Source: Verrucomicrobiota bacterium
GTDB lineage: Bacteria > Verrucomicrobiota > Verrucomicrobiia > Limisphaerales > BJHT01
Length of the DNA: 43,367 nucleotides
Assembly (NCBI GenBank): GCA_014193395.1
Contig: BJHT01000022.1
Coordinates: 1-43,367, forward strand
Direction of reading: 5' to 3'
Shown here: piece by piece, positions 7,901 through 16,890 of the stretch
How positions within the stretch are numbered: the stretch's first letter is position 1
Layout: each line of letters starts with the position of its first letter
Made by a program: the position numbers and the translations under genes
The notes under the pieces: model-generated
The model's input: the letters and a program-made list of their open reading frames with translations, nothing else
Told to the model about the DNA's origin: nothing
Database searches by the model: none

Positions 7901-9103
7901 ATGGCATGGCGCATTCACGACAGTGTGGTCCGGGGTGAAATTGACAACCGGGTGAAGGGGATGGTGCGCGGGACGCTGTGGCTCGACGGCCTCGCCGAGC
8001 CCGTGACGCTCGAGCTGGCGGGCAATGCGTGCCCGGACCTCGCGGGGTGCCTGCTCCAGTTCACGAACCCGACGAAGACGTATCCGATGCGGAAGAAGCC
8101 GGCGTTTGCGCCGGTGCAGCGCGGGCGCATCGGGGATCTCTCGGCGTCGCGGAAGGTGCGGGTTTTCACGGTGCCCGAGGACGTGGCGTTCGCGATGATC
8201 GACCGCGGCGAGAAGCCGCCGGAGCGCATGGCCAACGCGCTGTATTTGGAATGGTTCAGCGACGGCAACGGGCGGGTGGTGATCGAGAGCGCGGAGTTTC
8301 AGCTCACGATTTCCGCGCCGGAATGGCGGCTGACGGCGGCCGAGGAACAGCAGCGCGCGCAGGCCGCCGAGGCGGGGTGGGAGGGTTTCACCCAGCAGTT
8401 GGATGCGGCGGTCGAGAAACAGAAGCGCGGGCAGAAGGACCCGGAGGCGGAGTGGGACGAGCACGATTACGAGAAGTTCCTGAAAGAATCCGATGCGCGC
8501 ACGGACAAGTACATGGAGTTGCTGGAGAAGTATGGCGATTCGGACGAGGCCGAGGAAAAAATCGCACGGGAGATGGGCTGGCAGGAGGAGCTTACGCCGG
8601 AGGAAGCGGAGGAGCAGCGGCTGCGCATCGAGGAGATCAACCGTGCATGCGAGGCGGCGTTGGACGAGCCGGACCCGGAGCCGGAGCCGCATCGCGAGGG
8701 CATCGACTGGATGCGGGACGAGCACGGGCATATCCATCATCCGCTGCAATTTCGCTGCACGGAGAGCATGAGGAAGTTCTGGCACGCGACCGATGATCTG
8801 GGCTTGGAGGAATCGGAGGACGACGATTTCCGGCAGCTCATGGATGAGTGGATGACCACGGGCGCGAAGCTGGCGGGCGCGCTCAACGGGATCGCCGACG
8901 GGCGGGGCGGCCCCGACGGCAGTTTCACGGTGGCGTATCTCAAGCGCGCGCTCGACCACCTGCATCGGGCGCAGGCGGGACTCGAGGCGGTCGCGCCGAA
9001 GCCGTTGCTGCCGGCGGCCATGGTCGCCGAGGTGCGCGCGGAGTTATTCGCGATCCGCGAGGGCATCCTGAAGCTGATGGAGGAATATCGCGGGCGCGGG
9101 TGA
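7901..9103 (+). CDS. Acidic protein of unknown function
   Basis: 400 residues from the ATG at 7901 (MAWRIHDSV); an ATG 14 codons upstream is possible but adds unlikely residues. No signal peptide. Residues 1-140 look like a compact beta-rich domain (GEIDNRVKGMVRGTLWLDGL, then a segment with KTYPMRKKPAFAPVQRGRIGDLS). Residues 150-270 are very acidic and helical, with EEAEEQRLRIEE-type stretches that may form a coiled coil, and the last 110 residues are helical (DEWMTTGAKLAGALN). Third-codon GC is high and even, so it is a real gene, but I do not recognise the family. It stands alone, divergent from the sulfatase at 7658. Confidence 0.75.
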   Translation: MAWRIHDSVVRGEIDNRVKGMVRGTLWLDGLAEPVTLELAGNACPDLAGCLLQFTNPTKTYPMRKKPAFAPVQRGRIGDLSASRKVRVFTVPEDVAFAMIDRGEKPPERMANALYLEWFSDGNGRVVIESAEFQLTISAPEWRLTAAEEQQRAQAAEAGWEGFTQQLDAAVEKQKRGQKDPEAEWDEHDYEKFLKESDARTDKYMELLEKYGDSDEAEEKIAREMGWQEELTPEEAEEQRLRIEEINRACEAALDEPDPEPEPHREGIDWMRDEHGHIHHPLQFRCTESMRKFWHATDDLGLEESEDDDFRQLMDEWMTTGAKLAGALNGIADGRGGPDGSFTVAYLKRALDHLHRAQAGLEAVAPKPLLPAAMVAEVRAELFAIREGILKLMEEYRGRG

Positions 9104-9284
9104 AACGGGATGCGGGAGCCGAGTTTGCGCGCCAACGCCGGGCGCGGAGCTGGGCGCGCGGGCATCGCAAGCTGTGAGAATGTGTCGGCGGCGAGGCGAC
9201 GAGGCGGAGGCTGATCCCGCAAGATGCCGGGGAATCCGGATGCTGGCTCGCGTGAATCGGAATCCGAATCCCCGCAACGGAATT

Positions 9285-9356
9285 GGCAAAGGAATGGAGG
9301 CAGGGGAATGATGACAAAAAGTCTTCACCTTATTCCTTTGCCACCATTCCTTTGCC
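9285..9356. repeat. Inverted repeat, GGCAAAGGAATGG family
   Basis: Left arm 9285-9311 and right arm 9330-9356 pair imperfectly; the outer 13 bases GGCAAAGGAATGG / CCATTCCTTTGCC are exact. A half copy of the same unit occurs at 22749-22775. It sits in the 472-base gap 9104-9575, which otherwise holds only the DUF5069 promoter. Confidence 0.75.
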
Positions 9357-9503
9357 CAAAACTCAGTTGCCCCGCTCCTGTCCGTCCACGGTCGCCGCAC
9401 CGTTCGCGGCCGACCTCCCCCGTTCACCTGCGAGCGTGCGTTGTATCCATGCTGCGCCGGGGTTGGCGTGGGGACTGCGCCTTGTCGTTTTCGGAAATTC
9501 CCG

Positions 9504-9533
9504 TTGACCCTCGCGAAGGCTTTTCAGTACTGT
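9504..9533 (+). promoter_or_regulatory. Possible sigma-70 promoter of the DUF5069 gene
   Basis: TTGACC (9504-9509) and TACTGT (9528-9533) lie 18 bases apart. Transcription from about 9540 would give a leader of some 36 bases that is almost all A and C (CAACCCAAACCAACAACAAC) and has no Shine-Dalgarno sequence. Confidence 0.4.
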
Positions 9534-9575
9534 CCGCGTCGCAATTCGTTCAACCCAAACCAACAACAACAACTC

Positions 9576-10022
9576 ATGAGCAATACCATTGTTCCTCTCA
9601 TCAGCTCCAGCGTGGCCGGTCCGCTGGGCGTTCTCCATCTGCCGCGTCTGTGGCTCAAAGTCTCCCTCGAAGCGCGGGGCAAGCTGGCCGCGGGCTATCC
9701 CGGCCTCGGCAAGGGCTACGACTCGATGGTCTGCGCGGCGCTGAACCTGAACCCCGACGCGGTGAAGTCGTTCATCGCCGCCTCGCGCCCGACCTATCCG
9801 CAGTTCGAGGCGTGGATTAAGAAGCAGCCGGGCGTGAAGCTCGACAAGGCCACGATCTACAAGAACAACGTCGCCATCATGGGCTACATCCATGACGACG
9901 CGACCCGCAAGGGCATCCTCGGTGCCAGCGGCCTGCCCGACGACGGCTCGGTCAACCCCGGCGCGGTGGACCTGAACAACATCGACGACTGGTTCGAGCT
10001 GCATCAGGCCGTGCTTAAGTAA
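9576..10022 (+). CDS. DUF5069 family protein
   Basis: 148 residues from the ATG at 9576, chosen because upstream in-frame sequence is an A/C-rich leader and promoter. The protein fits the DUF5069 family of PVC bacteria: a GLGKGYDSMVCAALNL-type stretch early, a middle YPQFEAWIKKQPGVKLD segment, and a C-terminal NNIDDWFELHQAV. Small, soluble, no signal peptide or known catalytic motif. The function of the family is unknown to me. It ends just before a strong terminator. The balanced composition and its own promoter and terminator suggest a well-expressed single gene. Confidence 0.85.
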   Translation: MSNTIVPLISSSVAGPLGVLHLPRLWLKVSLEARGKLAAGYPGLGKGYDSMVCAALNLNPDAVKSFIAASRPTYPQFEAWIKKQPGVKLDKATIYKNNVAIMGYIHDDATRKGILGASGLPDDGSVNPGAVDLNNIDDWFELHQAVLK

Positions 10023-10047
10023 ACCGACCGCAAGCCTCTTTTACGCC

Positions 10048-10085
10048 ACCGGCGCGGACGCAAGTTCGCGCCGGTTTCTTTTTTT
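10048..10085 (+). terminator. Rho-independent terminator of the DUF5069 gene
   Basis: Stem CCGGCGCG (10049-10056) pairs exactly with CGCGCCGG (10067-10074) around a 10-base loop, followed by TTTCTTTTTTT (10075-10085). It begins 25 bases after the stop codon. Confidence 0.9.
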
Positions 10086-10148
10086 AGCATTCTATCAGGC
10101 GCGGTTTTTCAGCGTTGCGCCGGTTGAAGCCGGGACTCCGAACAGCGG

Positions 10149-10261
10149 CGGAGTGCGGCCGTCCCCGGCCGCAGCGACGTTCGCGGGTACGGGGGACGCT
10201 GGATTTTACGGACGTCGCACTGTGGGTGGAGCTTGCTGCGCCCGGGGACGGGCGCACTCCG
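10149..10261. repeat. Inverted repeat of the GGAGTGCGGCCGTCCCCGG family (copy 1)
   Basis: The outer arms, about 30 bases each, start CGGAGTGCG and pair with about 85% identity. It ends 8 bases from the pheA stop codon, between the convergent DUF5069 and pheA genes, and may act as a terminator for pheA. Related copies: 11408, 25310, 25768, 30369. Confidence 0.75.
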
Positions 10262-10269
10262 GCGGCGTG

Positions 10270-11331
10270 TCACTCGGCGTGGGGATAGGAGCCGAGGACT
10301 TTGACGAGGCTGCAATGTTCGCCGAGTTGCTGGAGGGCGCGGGCGACTTTGGGATCGGTGCTGTGGCCGTCGCAGTCCACGAAGAAGAAGTATTCCCAAG
10401 CCTTCCGTTTGCTGGGGCGGGATTCGATCTTGGTCATGTTGATGCGGTAGCGGCGAAAGGGCGCGAGGGCCTTGTGCAGCGCACCGACTTCGTGGGCGAT
10501 GCTGAACATGACGCTGGTGCGGTCGTGGCCGGTGGCGGGGCTGCACTGACGTCCGAGGACGAGGAAGCGGGTGACGTTGTGGGCGTTGTCTTGGAGGTCG
10601 TGTTCGAGGACGGGGACCTGGTATTTCTCGGCGGCGAGCAGGCCGGCGATGGCGGCGGAATCTTTTTCGGCGGCGGCGAGTTCGGCGGAGCGGGCGTTGG
10701 AGGAGGTCTCGATGAGTTCGACGTTGGGGAAGTTTTTCTGCACCCAGCCGCGGCATTGCGCGAGGGTCTGCGGGTGGACGTAGAGTTTCTTGATGCGGGC
10801 GCGCGGACCGCGGCTGACGAGGCAGTGGGAGATGGGGAGGACGATCTGCGAGACGATTTTCAGATCGCTGTCCACGAACATGTCGAGGGTGTGGGTGACG
10901 ACGCCTTCGGTGGAGTTTTCGACGGGGACGACGCCGTAGTCGGCGCGGCCTTTGGAGACTTCGTTGAAGACTTCGGCGATGGTTTTTTGCGAGGCGTAGT
11001 GGAGGCTCGAGCCGAAGCGCTGAAGGGCGGCCTGGTGGGTGAAGGTCGCCTCCGGGCCGAGGTAGGCGATGGTCATGGATTTCTCGAGCGCGAGCGCGCT
11101 GGACATGATCTCGCGGTAGATGGCGCGGATGGATTCGTTGGTGATCGGGCCAGCGTTGAGTTTGCAGATGCGCTCGAGGACCTGGCGCTCGCGGTGCGGG
11201 GCGTAGATCTCGCCGCCGTTCTGGCGCTTGATCTCGCCGATGCCGAGGACGTGGCGGGTGCGTTCGTTGAGGAGCTTGACGATCTGCGCGTCGATGCGGT
11301 CGATTTCCTGGCGGTGCTCGGAGAGGTTCAT
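10270..11331 (-). CDS. pheA: Chorismate mutase-prephenate dehydratase (P-protein)
   Basis: 353 residues, the normal length for a bifunctional P-protein. Residues 1-90 are an AroQ-type chorismate mutase (HRQEIDRIDAQIVKLLNERT, then ENSIR-like ITNESIRAIYREIMSS). The prephenate dehydratase domain starts at IAYLGPEATFTHQAA and contains VPVENSTEGVVTHTLD and the catalytic NVTRF motif. The C-terminal ACT domain has the ESRPSKRKAWEYFFFVD segment that binds phenylalanine for feedback inhibition. It converts chorismate to prephenate and then to phenylpyruvate in the cytoplasm. The start at 11331 is the first residue of the mutase domain; longer readings run into repeats. It lies downstream of scpAB but is separated by 568 bases of repeats, so is probably transcribed apart. 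Confidence 0.96.
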   Translation of the reverse strand: MNLSEHRQEIDRIDAQIVKLLNERTRHVLGIGEIKRQNGGEIYAPHRERQVLERICKLNAGPITNESIRAIYREIMSSALALEKSMTIAYLGPEATFTHQAALQRFGSSLHYASQKTIAEVFNEVSKGRADYGVVPVENSTEGVVTHTLDMFVDSDLKIVSQIVLPISHCLVSRGPRARIKKLYVHPQTLAQCRGWVQKNFPNVELIETSSNARSAELAAAEKDSAAIAGLLAAEKYQVPVLEHDLQDNAHNVTRFLVLGRQCSPATGHDRTSVMFSIAHEVGALHKALAPFRRYRINMTKIESRPSKRKAWEYFFFVDCDGHSTDPKVARALQQLGEHCSLVKVLGSYPHAE

Positions 11332-11352
11332 CCTATAGACGGGGTTGGGTAT

Positions 11353-11385
11353 GGCCGCAAAGAGCGCGAAGAGACGCAAAGAGGG
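11353..11385. repeat. CGCAAAGAG-type repeat fragment
   Basis: GGCCGCAAAGAGCGCGAAGA followed by GACGCAAAGAGG. A close relative lies inside the signal-peptide codons of the sulfatase at 1672-1712, and a weaker one (GCAGAG form) at 7608-7642 in the second sulfatase. In the 22803-22901 element the same kind of unit forms an inverted repeat. Confidence 0.5.
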
Positions 11386-11407
11386 GCGAGGCCAAAAACA
11401 AATGCGG

Positions 11408-11512
11408 AGCGCGGCCGGTCCCCGGTCGCAGCGGCAACGTCGAAGCCGGGGTGATCGAAGTTTCTGGCAGCCTCGCGGGTGCGGGGCCGCTGCGGGCGGG
11501 GACCGGTCGCGC
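11408..11512. repeat. Inverted repeat of the GGAGTGCGGCCGTCCCCGG family (copy 2)
   Basis: Arms around GCGGCCGGTCCCCGG at the left and CCGCTGCGGGCGGGGACCGG at the right (to 11512) pair over about 28 bases with a few mismatches. More diverged from the other copies. Lies upstream of pheA. Confidence 0.6.
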
Positions 11513-11626
11513 GCCGAAATCTGCATGGCGCGCGGCGCACGCCGGGTAGCGCAGGTTTTCAAACTGGCTGGGTCGCCGGCTTCCAAGTCGGCGGGGCGTA
11601 GGCTTCGCTGGACGCACTGCGGGTTT

Positions 11627-11838
11627 AGCAATCCGCGAGACCGCAGGCCGGGAGGCAGAGGCGACAAGCTGTCGCCTCCCCAGAGGCGGTTTGGAAACTC
11701 GCGATACAGCAGGCTGGAAGCAGAGGCGACAAGCTGTCGCCTCCCCACGGGCGGCTGTGGAAACCCGGGAGACCGCAGGCCGGGAGGCAGAGGCGACAAG
11801 CTGTCGCCTCCCCAGGGGCGGTTTGGAAACCCGCGATA
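11627..11838. repeat. Three tandem 66-base units, each with a GCGACAAGCTGTCGC hairpin
   Basis: A perfect hairpin, 9-base stem GAGGCGACA with AGC loop, recurs at 11658-11678, 11723-11743 and 11790-11810. The flanks repeat too (GGTTTGGAAAC and CGCAGGCCGGGAGGCAGAG), so the whole block is a tandem array with spacing 65 and 67 bases. It fills the space between the end of scpB (11900) and pheA. With the repeat at 11408 it accounts for most of the 568-base gap 11332-11899. Confidence 0.85.
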
Positions 11839-11899
11839 CGGAAGGCTGGGAAGCCTGCGCGACGAGCTGGGTGCTGATTTTCCGCGCCAGGTTCATCGG

Positions 11900-12649
11900 T
11901 CAGTTGGTGGCGGGATTTTCCGATGCCGCGGCGGGGGGCGTGGGCGGCGGGGCCGGAGACTCGGGTGCGGCGGTGGCGGCTGCGGGCGTGCCGGGCGCGG
12001 CTTCGGCGGTTTCGAGGGAGACTTCTTCTTTCGGGGCCGGGTTGGCTTCGGCGTCGGCGGTGACGAGGGTCTCGGGTTTTTTCAGCGGGATGCGGCGGAG
12101 TTCGTCGGCGTCGGGGAGGTCTTCAAGGCTGCGCAGGCCGAAGTATTCCAGGAATTGCTGCGTGGTGCCGTAGGTGCCGGGACGGCCGGGGGCGTCGGCG
12201 CGGCCGACCTGCTCGACGAGGCTGCGCTCGACGAGGGTCTGCATCACGCCATCGACGGCGACGCCGCGAATCTGCTCGATCTCGGCGCGGGTGAGCGGCT
12301 GGCGGTAGGCGACGATGGCGAGCGTCTCGAGGGCGGGCTGCGAGAGGCGCGTCGGGCGGGCTTTTTCGCCGACGAGCACTTTGATCCAAGGGGAAAATTC
12401 CGGCGTGCTGGCGAAGAGCCACGAGCCGGCAATGCAGGTGAGGCGGTAGCTGCGTTTGGCAGCCTCGTGGTCGTGGGCGAGCTGTTCGAGGGCGGCGACG
12501 AGTTCCTCTTCCTTGAGCTTCTTGAAGGCCTTGACGGCGGTGTCTTCGGACTGCTCAGCGGCGGCGTTGAGCAGGTCGCGGAGTTCGCGCGGGCTGAGCG
12601 GTTTCTGCGCGGAGAAGAGGAGGGATTCGAGGATGAGTTTGAGTTCCAT
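11900..12649 (-). CDS. scpB: Segregation and condensation protein B
   Basis: 249 residues. The N-terminal 175 residues form the two winged-helix domains of ScpB: ILESLLFSAQKPLSPREL at the start and the conserved SQPALETLAIVAYRQPLTR, EIEQIRGVAVDGVMQTL and GRPGTYGTTQQFLEYFGL. The last 60 residues are a low-complexity Ala/Pro/Glu tail. ScpB dimers bind ScpA and the SMC ATPase to form the condensin that compacts and separates chromosomes. It begins 3 bases after the scpA stop codon, so the two are one operon. Confidence 0.96.
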   Translation of the reverse strand: MELKLILESLLFSAQKPLSPRELRDLLNAAAEQSEDTAVKAFKKLKEEELVAALEQLAHDHEAAKRSYRLTCIAGSWLFASTPEFSPWIKVLVGEKARPTRLSQPALETLAIVAYRQPLTRAEIEQIRGVAVDGVMQTLVERSLVEQVGRADAPGRPGTYGTTQQFLEYFGLRSLEDLPDADELRRIPLKKPETLVTADAEANPAPKEEVSLETAEAAPGTPAAATAAPESPAPPPTPPAAASENPATN

Positions 12650-12652
12650 GCG

Positions 12653-13519
12653 TCAGGTGGCGGGGAGAGTTTCGGCGGCGGACGGGACGGCGGGCGCGGC
12701 AGTGACGGCGGCTTCGGCAGTTGGCGCGGAGGAATCGACGGACGGCGCGGCAGCCGGCTCGGCAGCCATTTCCTCAACGGGCGGCGGGGTGACGGCGGAC
12801 GGGGCGCGGACGAGCTGAATTTCGTCGAACGGCTCGGGCTGGGTGATGAGAAGCTGCTTGAGGCGGATCAGTTCGAGCATCGCGAGGAAGGTGACGACGA
12901 CCTCGGTGCGGCTGGTGGCCGATGCAAACAGCTCGGAGAACTTGATCGTCGTGCGCTCGCTGAGCGTGCGCAGGAGCAGCTCGATTTTTTCGCTGACGGT
13001 CCATTTGTCCTGAAAAATGTCGCGGACCTCCTGCTGCTGGAAGCGCTTGAGGATGGCGTTGACGGCGTTGACGAGGTCGAAGATCGAGACGACGGGCCGG
13101 GCGACGGGAGCCTCGACGATCTGGGGTTTGCCGGGCTGGCGGGCGTAGGTGTTTTCCTGCTGGAGTTCGCGTTCCTGCAGGCGCGCGGCGACGTCCTTGA
13201 ATTTCTTGTACTCGACGAGGCGGCGGATGAGTTCCCAGCGCGGGTCTTCGGTGTCCTCGTCCTCGTCGGTGGCCTCGACCTGCTGCTCGACCGGGAGCAG
13301 CTCGCGGCTCTTGATGTACATGAGCGTCGCGGCCATGACGAGGAACTCGCCGGCGACATCGAGGTCGAGCTGGCGCATCATCTCGATGTGCCGGATGAAC
13401 TCGGTGGCGATCTTGGTGAGATTGATGTCGTAAATGTCCACCTCCTCCTTCTTCACAAGATAGAGGAGCAAATCGAGCGGGCCTTCAAAGACCTCGAACT
13501 GGACTTTGTATTCGGACAT
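12653..13519 (-). CDS. scpA: Segregation and condensation protein A
   Basis: 288 residues from the ATG at 13519, chosen because the kleisin N-terminus (YKVQFEVFEGPLDLLLYLV, then KEEVDIYDINLTKIATEF) starts there; a longer reading would add 87 unlikely residues. The central AATLMYIKSRELLP and the C-terminal winged helix (LLLRTLSERTTIKFSELF, then VVVTFLAMLELIRLKQL) are the standard ScpA parts. A 40-residue Ala/Pro-rich tail follows and resembles the tail of ScpB. ScpA bridges the SMC heads and carries ScpB. First gene of the scpA-scpB pair; divergent from the two-partner secretion operon. Confidence 0.96.
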   Translation of the reverse strand: MSEYKVQFEVFEGPLDLLLYLVKKEEVDIYDINLTKIATEFIRHIEMMRQLDLDVAGEFLVMAATLMYIKSRELLPVEQQVEATDEDEDTEDPRWELIRRLVEYKKFKDVAARLQERELQQENTYARQPGKPQIVEAPVARPVVSIFDLVNAVNAILKRFQQQEVRDIFQDKWTVSEKIELLLRTLSERTTIKFSELFASATSRTEVVVTFLAMLELIRLKQLLITQPEPFDEIQLVRAPSAVTPPPVEEMAAEPAAAPSVDSSAPTAEAAVTAAPAVPSAAETLPAT

Positions 13520-13872
13520 TGGCAATGGCGCAGGTCGGCTGGATTCCCGCGGCGCGGCGCACAGTAAGGGGAGCATCTTTGCTTTGGCAATTCCTGAACG
13601 TGGAGCGGGAGCGAACTGCGCGAGTCGAATACCGCCACGCGGCCTTTGCTGCATCTGCCGGCAGCCGCCGCCACCCGCCGCCGCCCTCGGCACGGAGCTT
13701 CGACACTTTCTTTTCGTATGAATTTTAGCAGGCCGCAGGGCGGGTCGGGGCCGACGGCGTGCAGCGACTGGGGCGGGCAATTGCGGAGCCAGTTGAAGCA
13801 GTTGGCATTATGGCGGCGATAGTCCCGCTTGCGTCGGTTGCCGGAGATGTGTTCAATCCGCCGCAGGTTGTC
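13520..13872. other. Divergent intergenic region between scpA and the two-partner secretion operon
   Basis: 353 bases that must hold the promoters for both directions. No convincing -35/-10 pair, RNA gene or inverted repeat was seen, which makes it one of the few repeat-free gaps here. A GCAGG six bases before the ATG at 13873 is a weak ribosome binding site. Confidence 0.5.
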
Positions 13873-16839
13873 ATGGCCACCCACTCCATCACCTTCCCGG
13901 CTCCGCCACAATTCCTTCGCCTTTCCTTGCTCTGGCTGGGCCTGTTCGGTGCGGTGCAGGCGCAGGCGCAGATCAAGCTCGACGGCAGCCTCGGCGGGGC
14001 GGCGTTAAACCTCACGGGTCCGAACTTCCAAATCCGCGCGGACTACGGCCGGCAGGTCGGGCGCAATCTTTTCCACAGCTTCCAACAGTTTAATCTGGTC
14101 AACGGGGAGGCCGCGGTTTTCTCCGGGCCGGCTGAGGTGCGCAATGTGCTGGCGCGCGTCACCGGCGGCGCGTCCTCGATCGACGGGATGATTCAGTCCA
14201 CGATCCCGGGCGCGAATCTGTTCCTCATGAATCCCGCCGGCATCGTGTTCGGCCCGAACGCCACGCTGGATGTCAGCGGCTCCTTCACGGCCACGACAGC
14301 GGATGCGATCCGGTTGGCCGACGGCGGGCGCTTCGCCGCCAATCCCGGCGAGCGACCGGTGCTGACCTCGGCCGATCCGCGCGCCTTCGGATTTCTGTCG
14401 CCCGCGCCGCAGGACATCGTGGTGAATGATTCCAAGCTTACGGTGCCGTACTCCAAATTATCCCTCGTCGCCGGCGCGGTGGTGACGACGCCCGCCACCG
14501 AACTGATGGCCCCCTACAGCGTGGTCGAGCAGATCGCGGTGGGAGCCGGGGCCGCGCCGCGGGAAGTCAACGTGGCGACCAGTGTCATCGCGCCACCGCC
14601 GGTCATCGTGCCCGGCAGCCTCGTGCTCGATGGCACCGTCGGGCCGGCGCAGACGCTGGCGGGCCCGATCTACGAGATTGATGCGGCGCTTGGCCGGCAG
14701 GCGGGGCCGAACCTCTTTCACAGCTTCGCCGACTTTCAGCTCAATGCGGGCGAGTTCGCGAATTTCACCGGTCCGGCGGCGATTCAAAACATCGTCCTGC
14801 GCGTCACCGGCCCGCAGCCTTCGGTCATCGGCGGCGGACTGATGTCGGGCATCGCGGGGGCGAGCCTGTTCTTCATGAATCCGCACGGGATCACCTTGGG
14901 GTCGGGCGCGAGCCTGACGCTGGACGGCTCGTTCCTCGCGACGACGGCGGATTATCTCCGGTTCCGCGACGGCACCATTTTTCCCGCGCGGCCGGCGGGC
15001 GGGACGCCGGTGTTCAGCGCGGAACCGCTTACGGCGGTCGGGTTTCTGGCGGCGGAGTTCGCCGCGCGCGGGCGGAACTCGCCGGTGACGGTGAACGATC
15101 CGGCGTACGATGGCGTGTCGTCCGCGCCCGAGTTGCTGGTTTCGCCGCAGCGCAGCTTCATCCTGGCCGGCGGCGAGCTGGACGTGGATCACCGCAGCCT
15201 CACGGCGCCCGGAGGCGCGCTGGCGTTGCTCGCGCTGGCCGGTGCGGGAGAAGTCGCGATCAATCTAGGGGATCCTCATGCGGTCATTCGCACCGAGCAC
15301 TTCGGCGAACACGCGACGCTGACCCTGCGCAACAGCACCGCGCTCACCGTGGACGGCGAGCGGGCCGGCCGCGTGACCCTGCGCGGGCGCGACATCCTCC
15401 TCGACAACCTCGTGTACGTGCAGGCGCAGTCGCAGACCGTGGACACCGATGTGGCCATCGACGTGAAGGCCACGCGCTCGGTCGAGTTGAACAATTCCTC
15501 GAGCCTGACCGCCCGGGTCTTCGGCCCCGCGCGCAGCGGCGACCTGTGGCTCGAGGCACCGCGGGTGACGCTCGGAAATAATTCCACCGTCCTCACCGAC
15601 ACCTATGGCGGCTCGACCGGCGACGGCGGCAATGTGTTCGTGCGGGCGCAAAATATTTCGCTTTCGGGGACCAGCAGCGTCACCGCTTCTGTCGGCGGCG
15701 ACGGCCGCGGTGGCGAAATCCGGATCACGGCGGGCGACACGTTCGAGGTGGGGACCGACGATTCAGGCGTGTACATTTCGGCCGTCAGTTTTGGCGGCCC
15801 GGTCGGCGGCATCAGCGTGCAGGCCCGCCGCCTGCTGCTGGGCATGGGCGCGCGCATCGCCACCGAATCGGAAAGCGCCGTCGCTGGTGGGGCCATCACC
15901 ATTGAGGCCGGCCTGTTCCGCGTGACCGGTGGCAATGTTTCGGCTTCCAGTTTCGGAGCCGGCGACGGCGGTTCCATCACGATTGCGGCTGACCGCTTCG
16001 AACTCAACGCCGCCGGCAGCTCCGCGTTTTCGGGAATCCAAAGTGCGACCGGCAACTCGCTCGCCGCCAGTCGCGGCGGCACCATCCACCTCCGCCGCGG
16101 CGCGTCTGGTTACGGCGAGCTGTCGCTCTCGGGCGGGGCGAGAATCTCGACCGCCTCCTCGTCGCTCGGCGCGGCGGGCGACATTGTCGTGGACCTGGAC
16201 AACATCTTCCTCGGCCGCGACGCGGGCATCGCGTCCAGCGCCGCGCGCGATGCGGGCAACGCCGGTAGCGTGATTCTCCACGCCGCCGATTCCGTGCGCC
16301 TCACGGAAAACGCTGCGATCTCCGTCAGGGCGGAAAACAGCCGGGCCGGCGGCATCACCGTGAGCGCCGGCCGCGATCTGCGCCTCGACCACGCGCACCT
16401 CAGCGCGACCTCGCTGCAAGATGGCGGGTCGATCACCTTGAAGGCCGGGAATCTGATCCTGCTGGAGCAAAGCCAGATCAGCGCTTCGGCCGGCTTCGAC
16501 GGCGGCAACATCGTGCTCGATCCGCCGTTGATCGTGCTGCGCGGCTCCGCGATCACTGCCAATTCCGCCGCCGCCGACGCGGGCTTCATCACCGTCGTCG
16601 CGGGTTCTTTCCTCCGCTCCGGCAGCACCGTGCAGGCGACCACGCCCAACAAGACCGCGTTCCAAGGGCAGGTCGAAGTGGTGGCGCCCGACTCCGATCT
16701 GGCCGGCCGGCTCATCCCGCTCGCGGGCGTGTTTCTGCACGCCGATTCGCGTTTGCTCGAAAACTGCGCCGCCCAGTCCCTCGGCACCGGGAGCTCCTTC
16801 ATCACTTCCGGACGCGGCGGTCTCAGCCTGTCGCCGTGA
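13873..16839 (+). CDS. TpsA-type two-partner secretion exoprotein with two tandem TPS domains
   Basis: 988 residues from the ATG at 13873, chosen because a signal peptide follows (to about residue 32, ...AVQAQAQ). The TPS/haemagglutination-activity domain occurs twice: residues 34-190 with NLFHSFQQFNL at 65 and FLMNPAGIVFGPNA, and residues 250-410 with NLFHSFADFQL at 280 and FFMNPHGITLGSGA. The rest is a repetitive, Ser/Thr/Gly-rich beta-helix with blocks such as 'SGNGGSIxIxA'. The end, ENCAAQSLGTGSSFITSGRG, matches the Cys-containing C-terminus seen in exoproteins of this group in cyanobacteria and PVC bacteria. It should cross the outer membrane through the TpsB encoded at 17829 and act as an adhesin or surface layer component; the ligand is unknown. 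Confidence 0.92.
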   Translation: MATHSITFPAPPQFLRLSLLWLGLFGAVQAQAQIKLDGSLGGAALNLTGPNFQIRADYGRQVGRNLFHSFQQFNLVNGEAAVFSGPAEVRNVLARVTGGASSIDGMIQSTIPGANLFLMNPAGIVFGPNATLDVSGSFTATTADAIRLADGGRFAANPGERPVLTSADPRAFGFLSPAPQDIVVNDSKLTVPYSKLSLVAGAVVTTPATELMAPYSVVEQIAVGAGAAPREVNVATSVIAPPPVIVPGSLVLDGTVGPAQTLAGPIYEIDAALGRQAGPNLFHSFADFQLNAGEFANFTGPAAIQNIVLRVTGPQPSVIGGGLMSGIAGASLFFMNPHGITLGSGASLTLDGSFLATTADYLRFRDGTIFPARPAGGTPVFSAEPLTAVGFLAAEFAARGRNSPVTVNDPAYDGVSSAPELLVSPQRSFILAGGELDVDHRSLTAPGGALALLALAGAGEVAINLGDPHAVIRTEHFGEHATLTLRNSTALTVDGERAGRVTLRGRDILLDNLVYVQAQSQTVDTDVAIDVKATRSVELNNSSSLTARVFGPARSGDLWLEAPRVTLGNNSTVLTDTYGGSTGDGGNVFVRAQNISLSGTSSVTASVGGDGRGGEIRITAGDTFEVGTDDSGVYISAVSFGGPVGGISVQARRLLLGMGARIATESESAVAGGAITIEAGLFRVTGGNVSASSFGAGDGGSITIAADRFELNAAGSSAFSGIQSATGNSLAASRGGTIHLRRGASGYGELSLSGGARISTASSSLGAAGDIVVDLDNIFLGRDAGIASSAARDAGNAGSVILHAADSVRLTENAAISVRAENSRAGGITVSAGRDLRLDHAHLSATSLQDGGSITLKAGNLILLEQSQISASAGFDGGNIVLDPPLIVLRGSAITANSAAADAGFITVVAGSFLRSGSTVQATTPNKTAFQGQVEVVAPDSDLAGRLIPLAGVFLHADSRLLENCAAQSLGTGSSFITSGRGGLSLSP

Positions 16840-16890
16840 TTCCGCCAACCACGAAAAATTCCAAACCCAAACCTCAGCCAAAAACCTCTC

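Noticed and set aside
11627-11838. CRISPR-like array
   Set aside because: The three units repeat with their flanks, so there are no unique spacers, and no cas gene is near.
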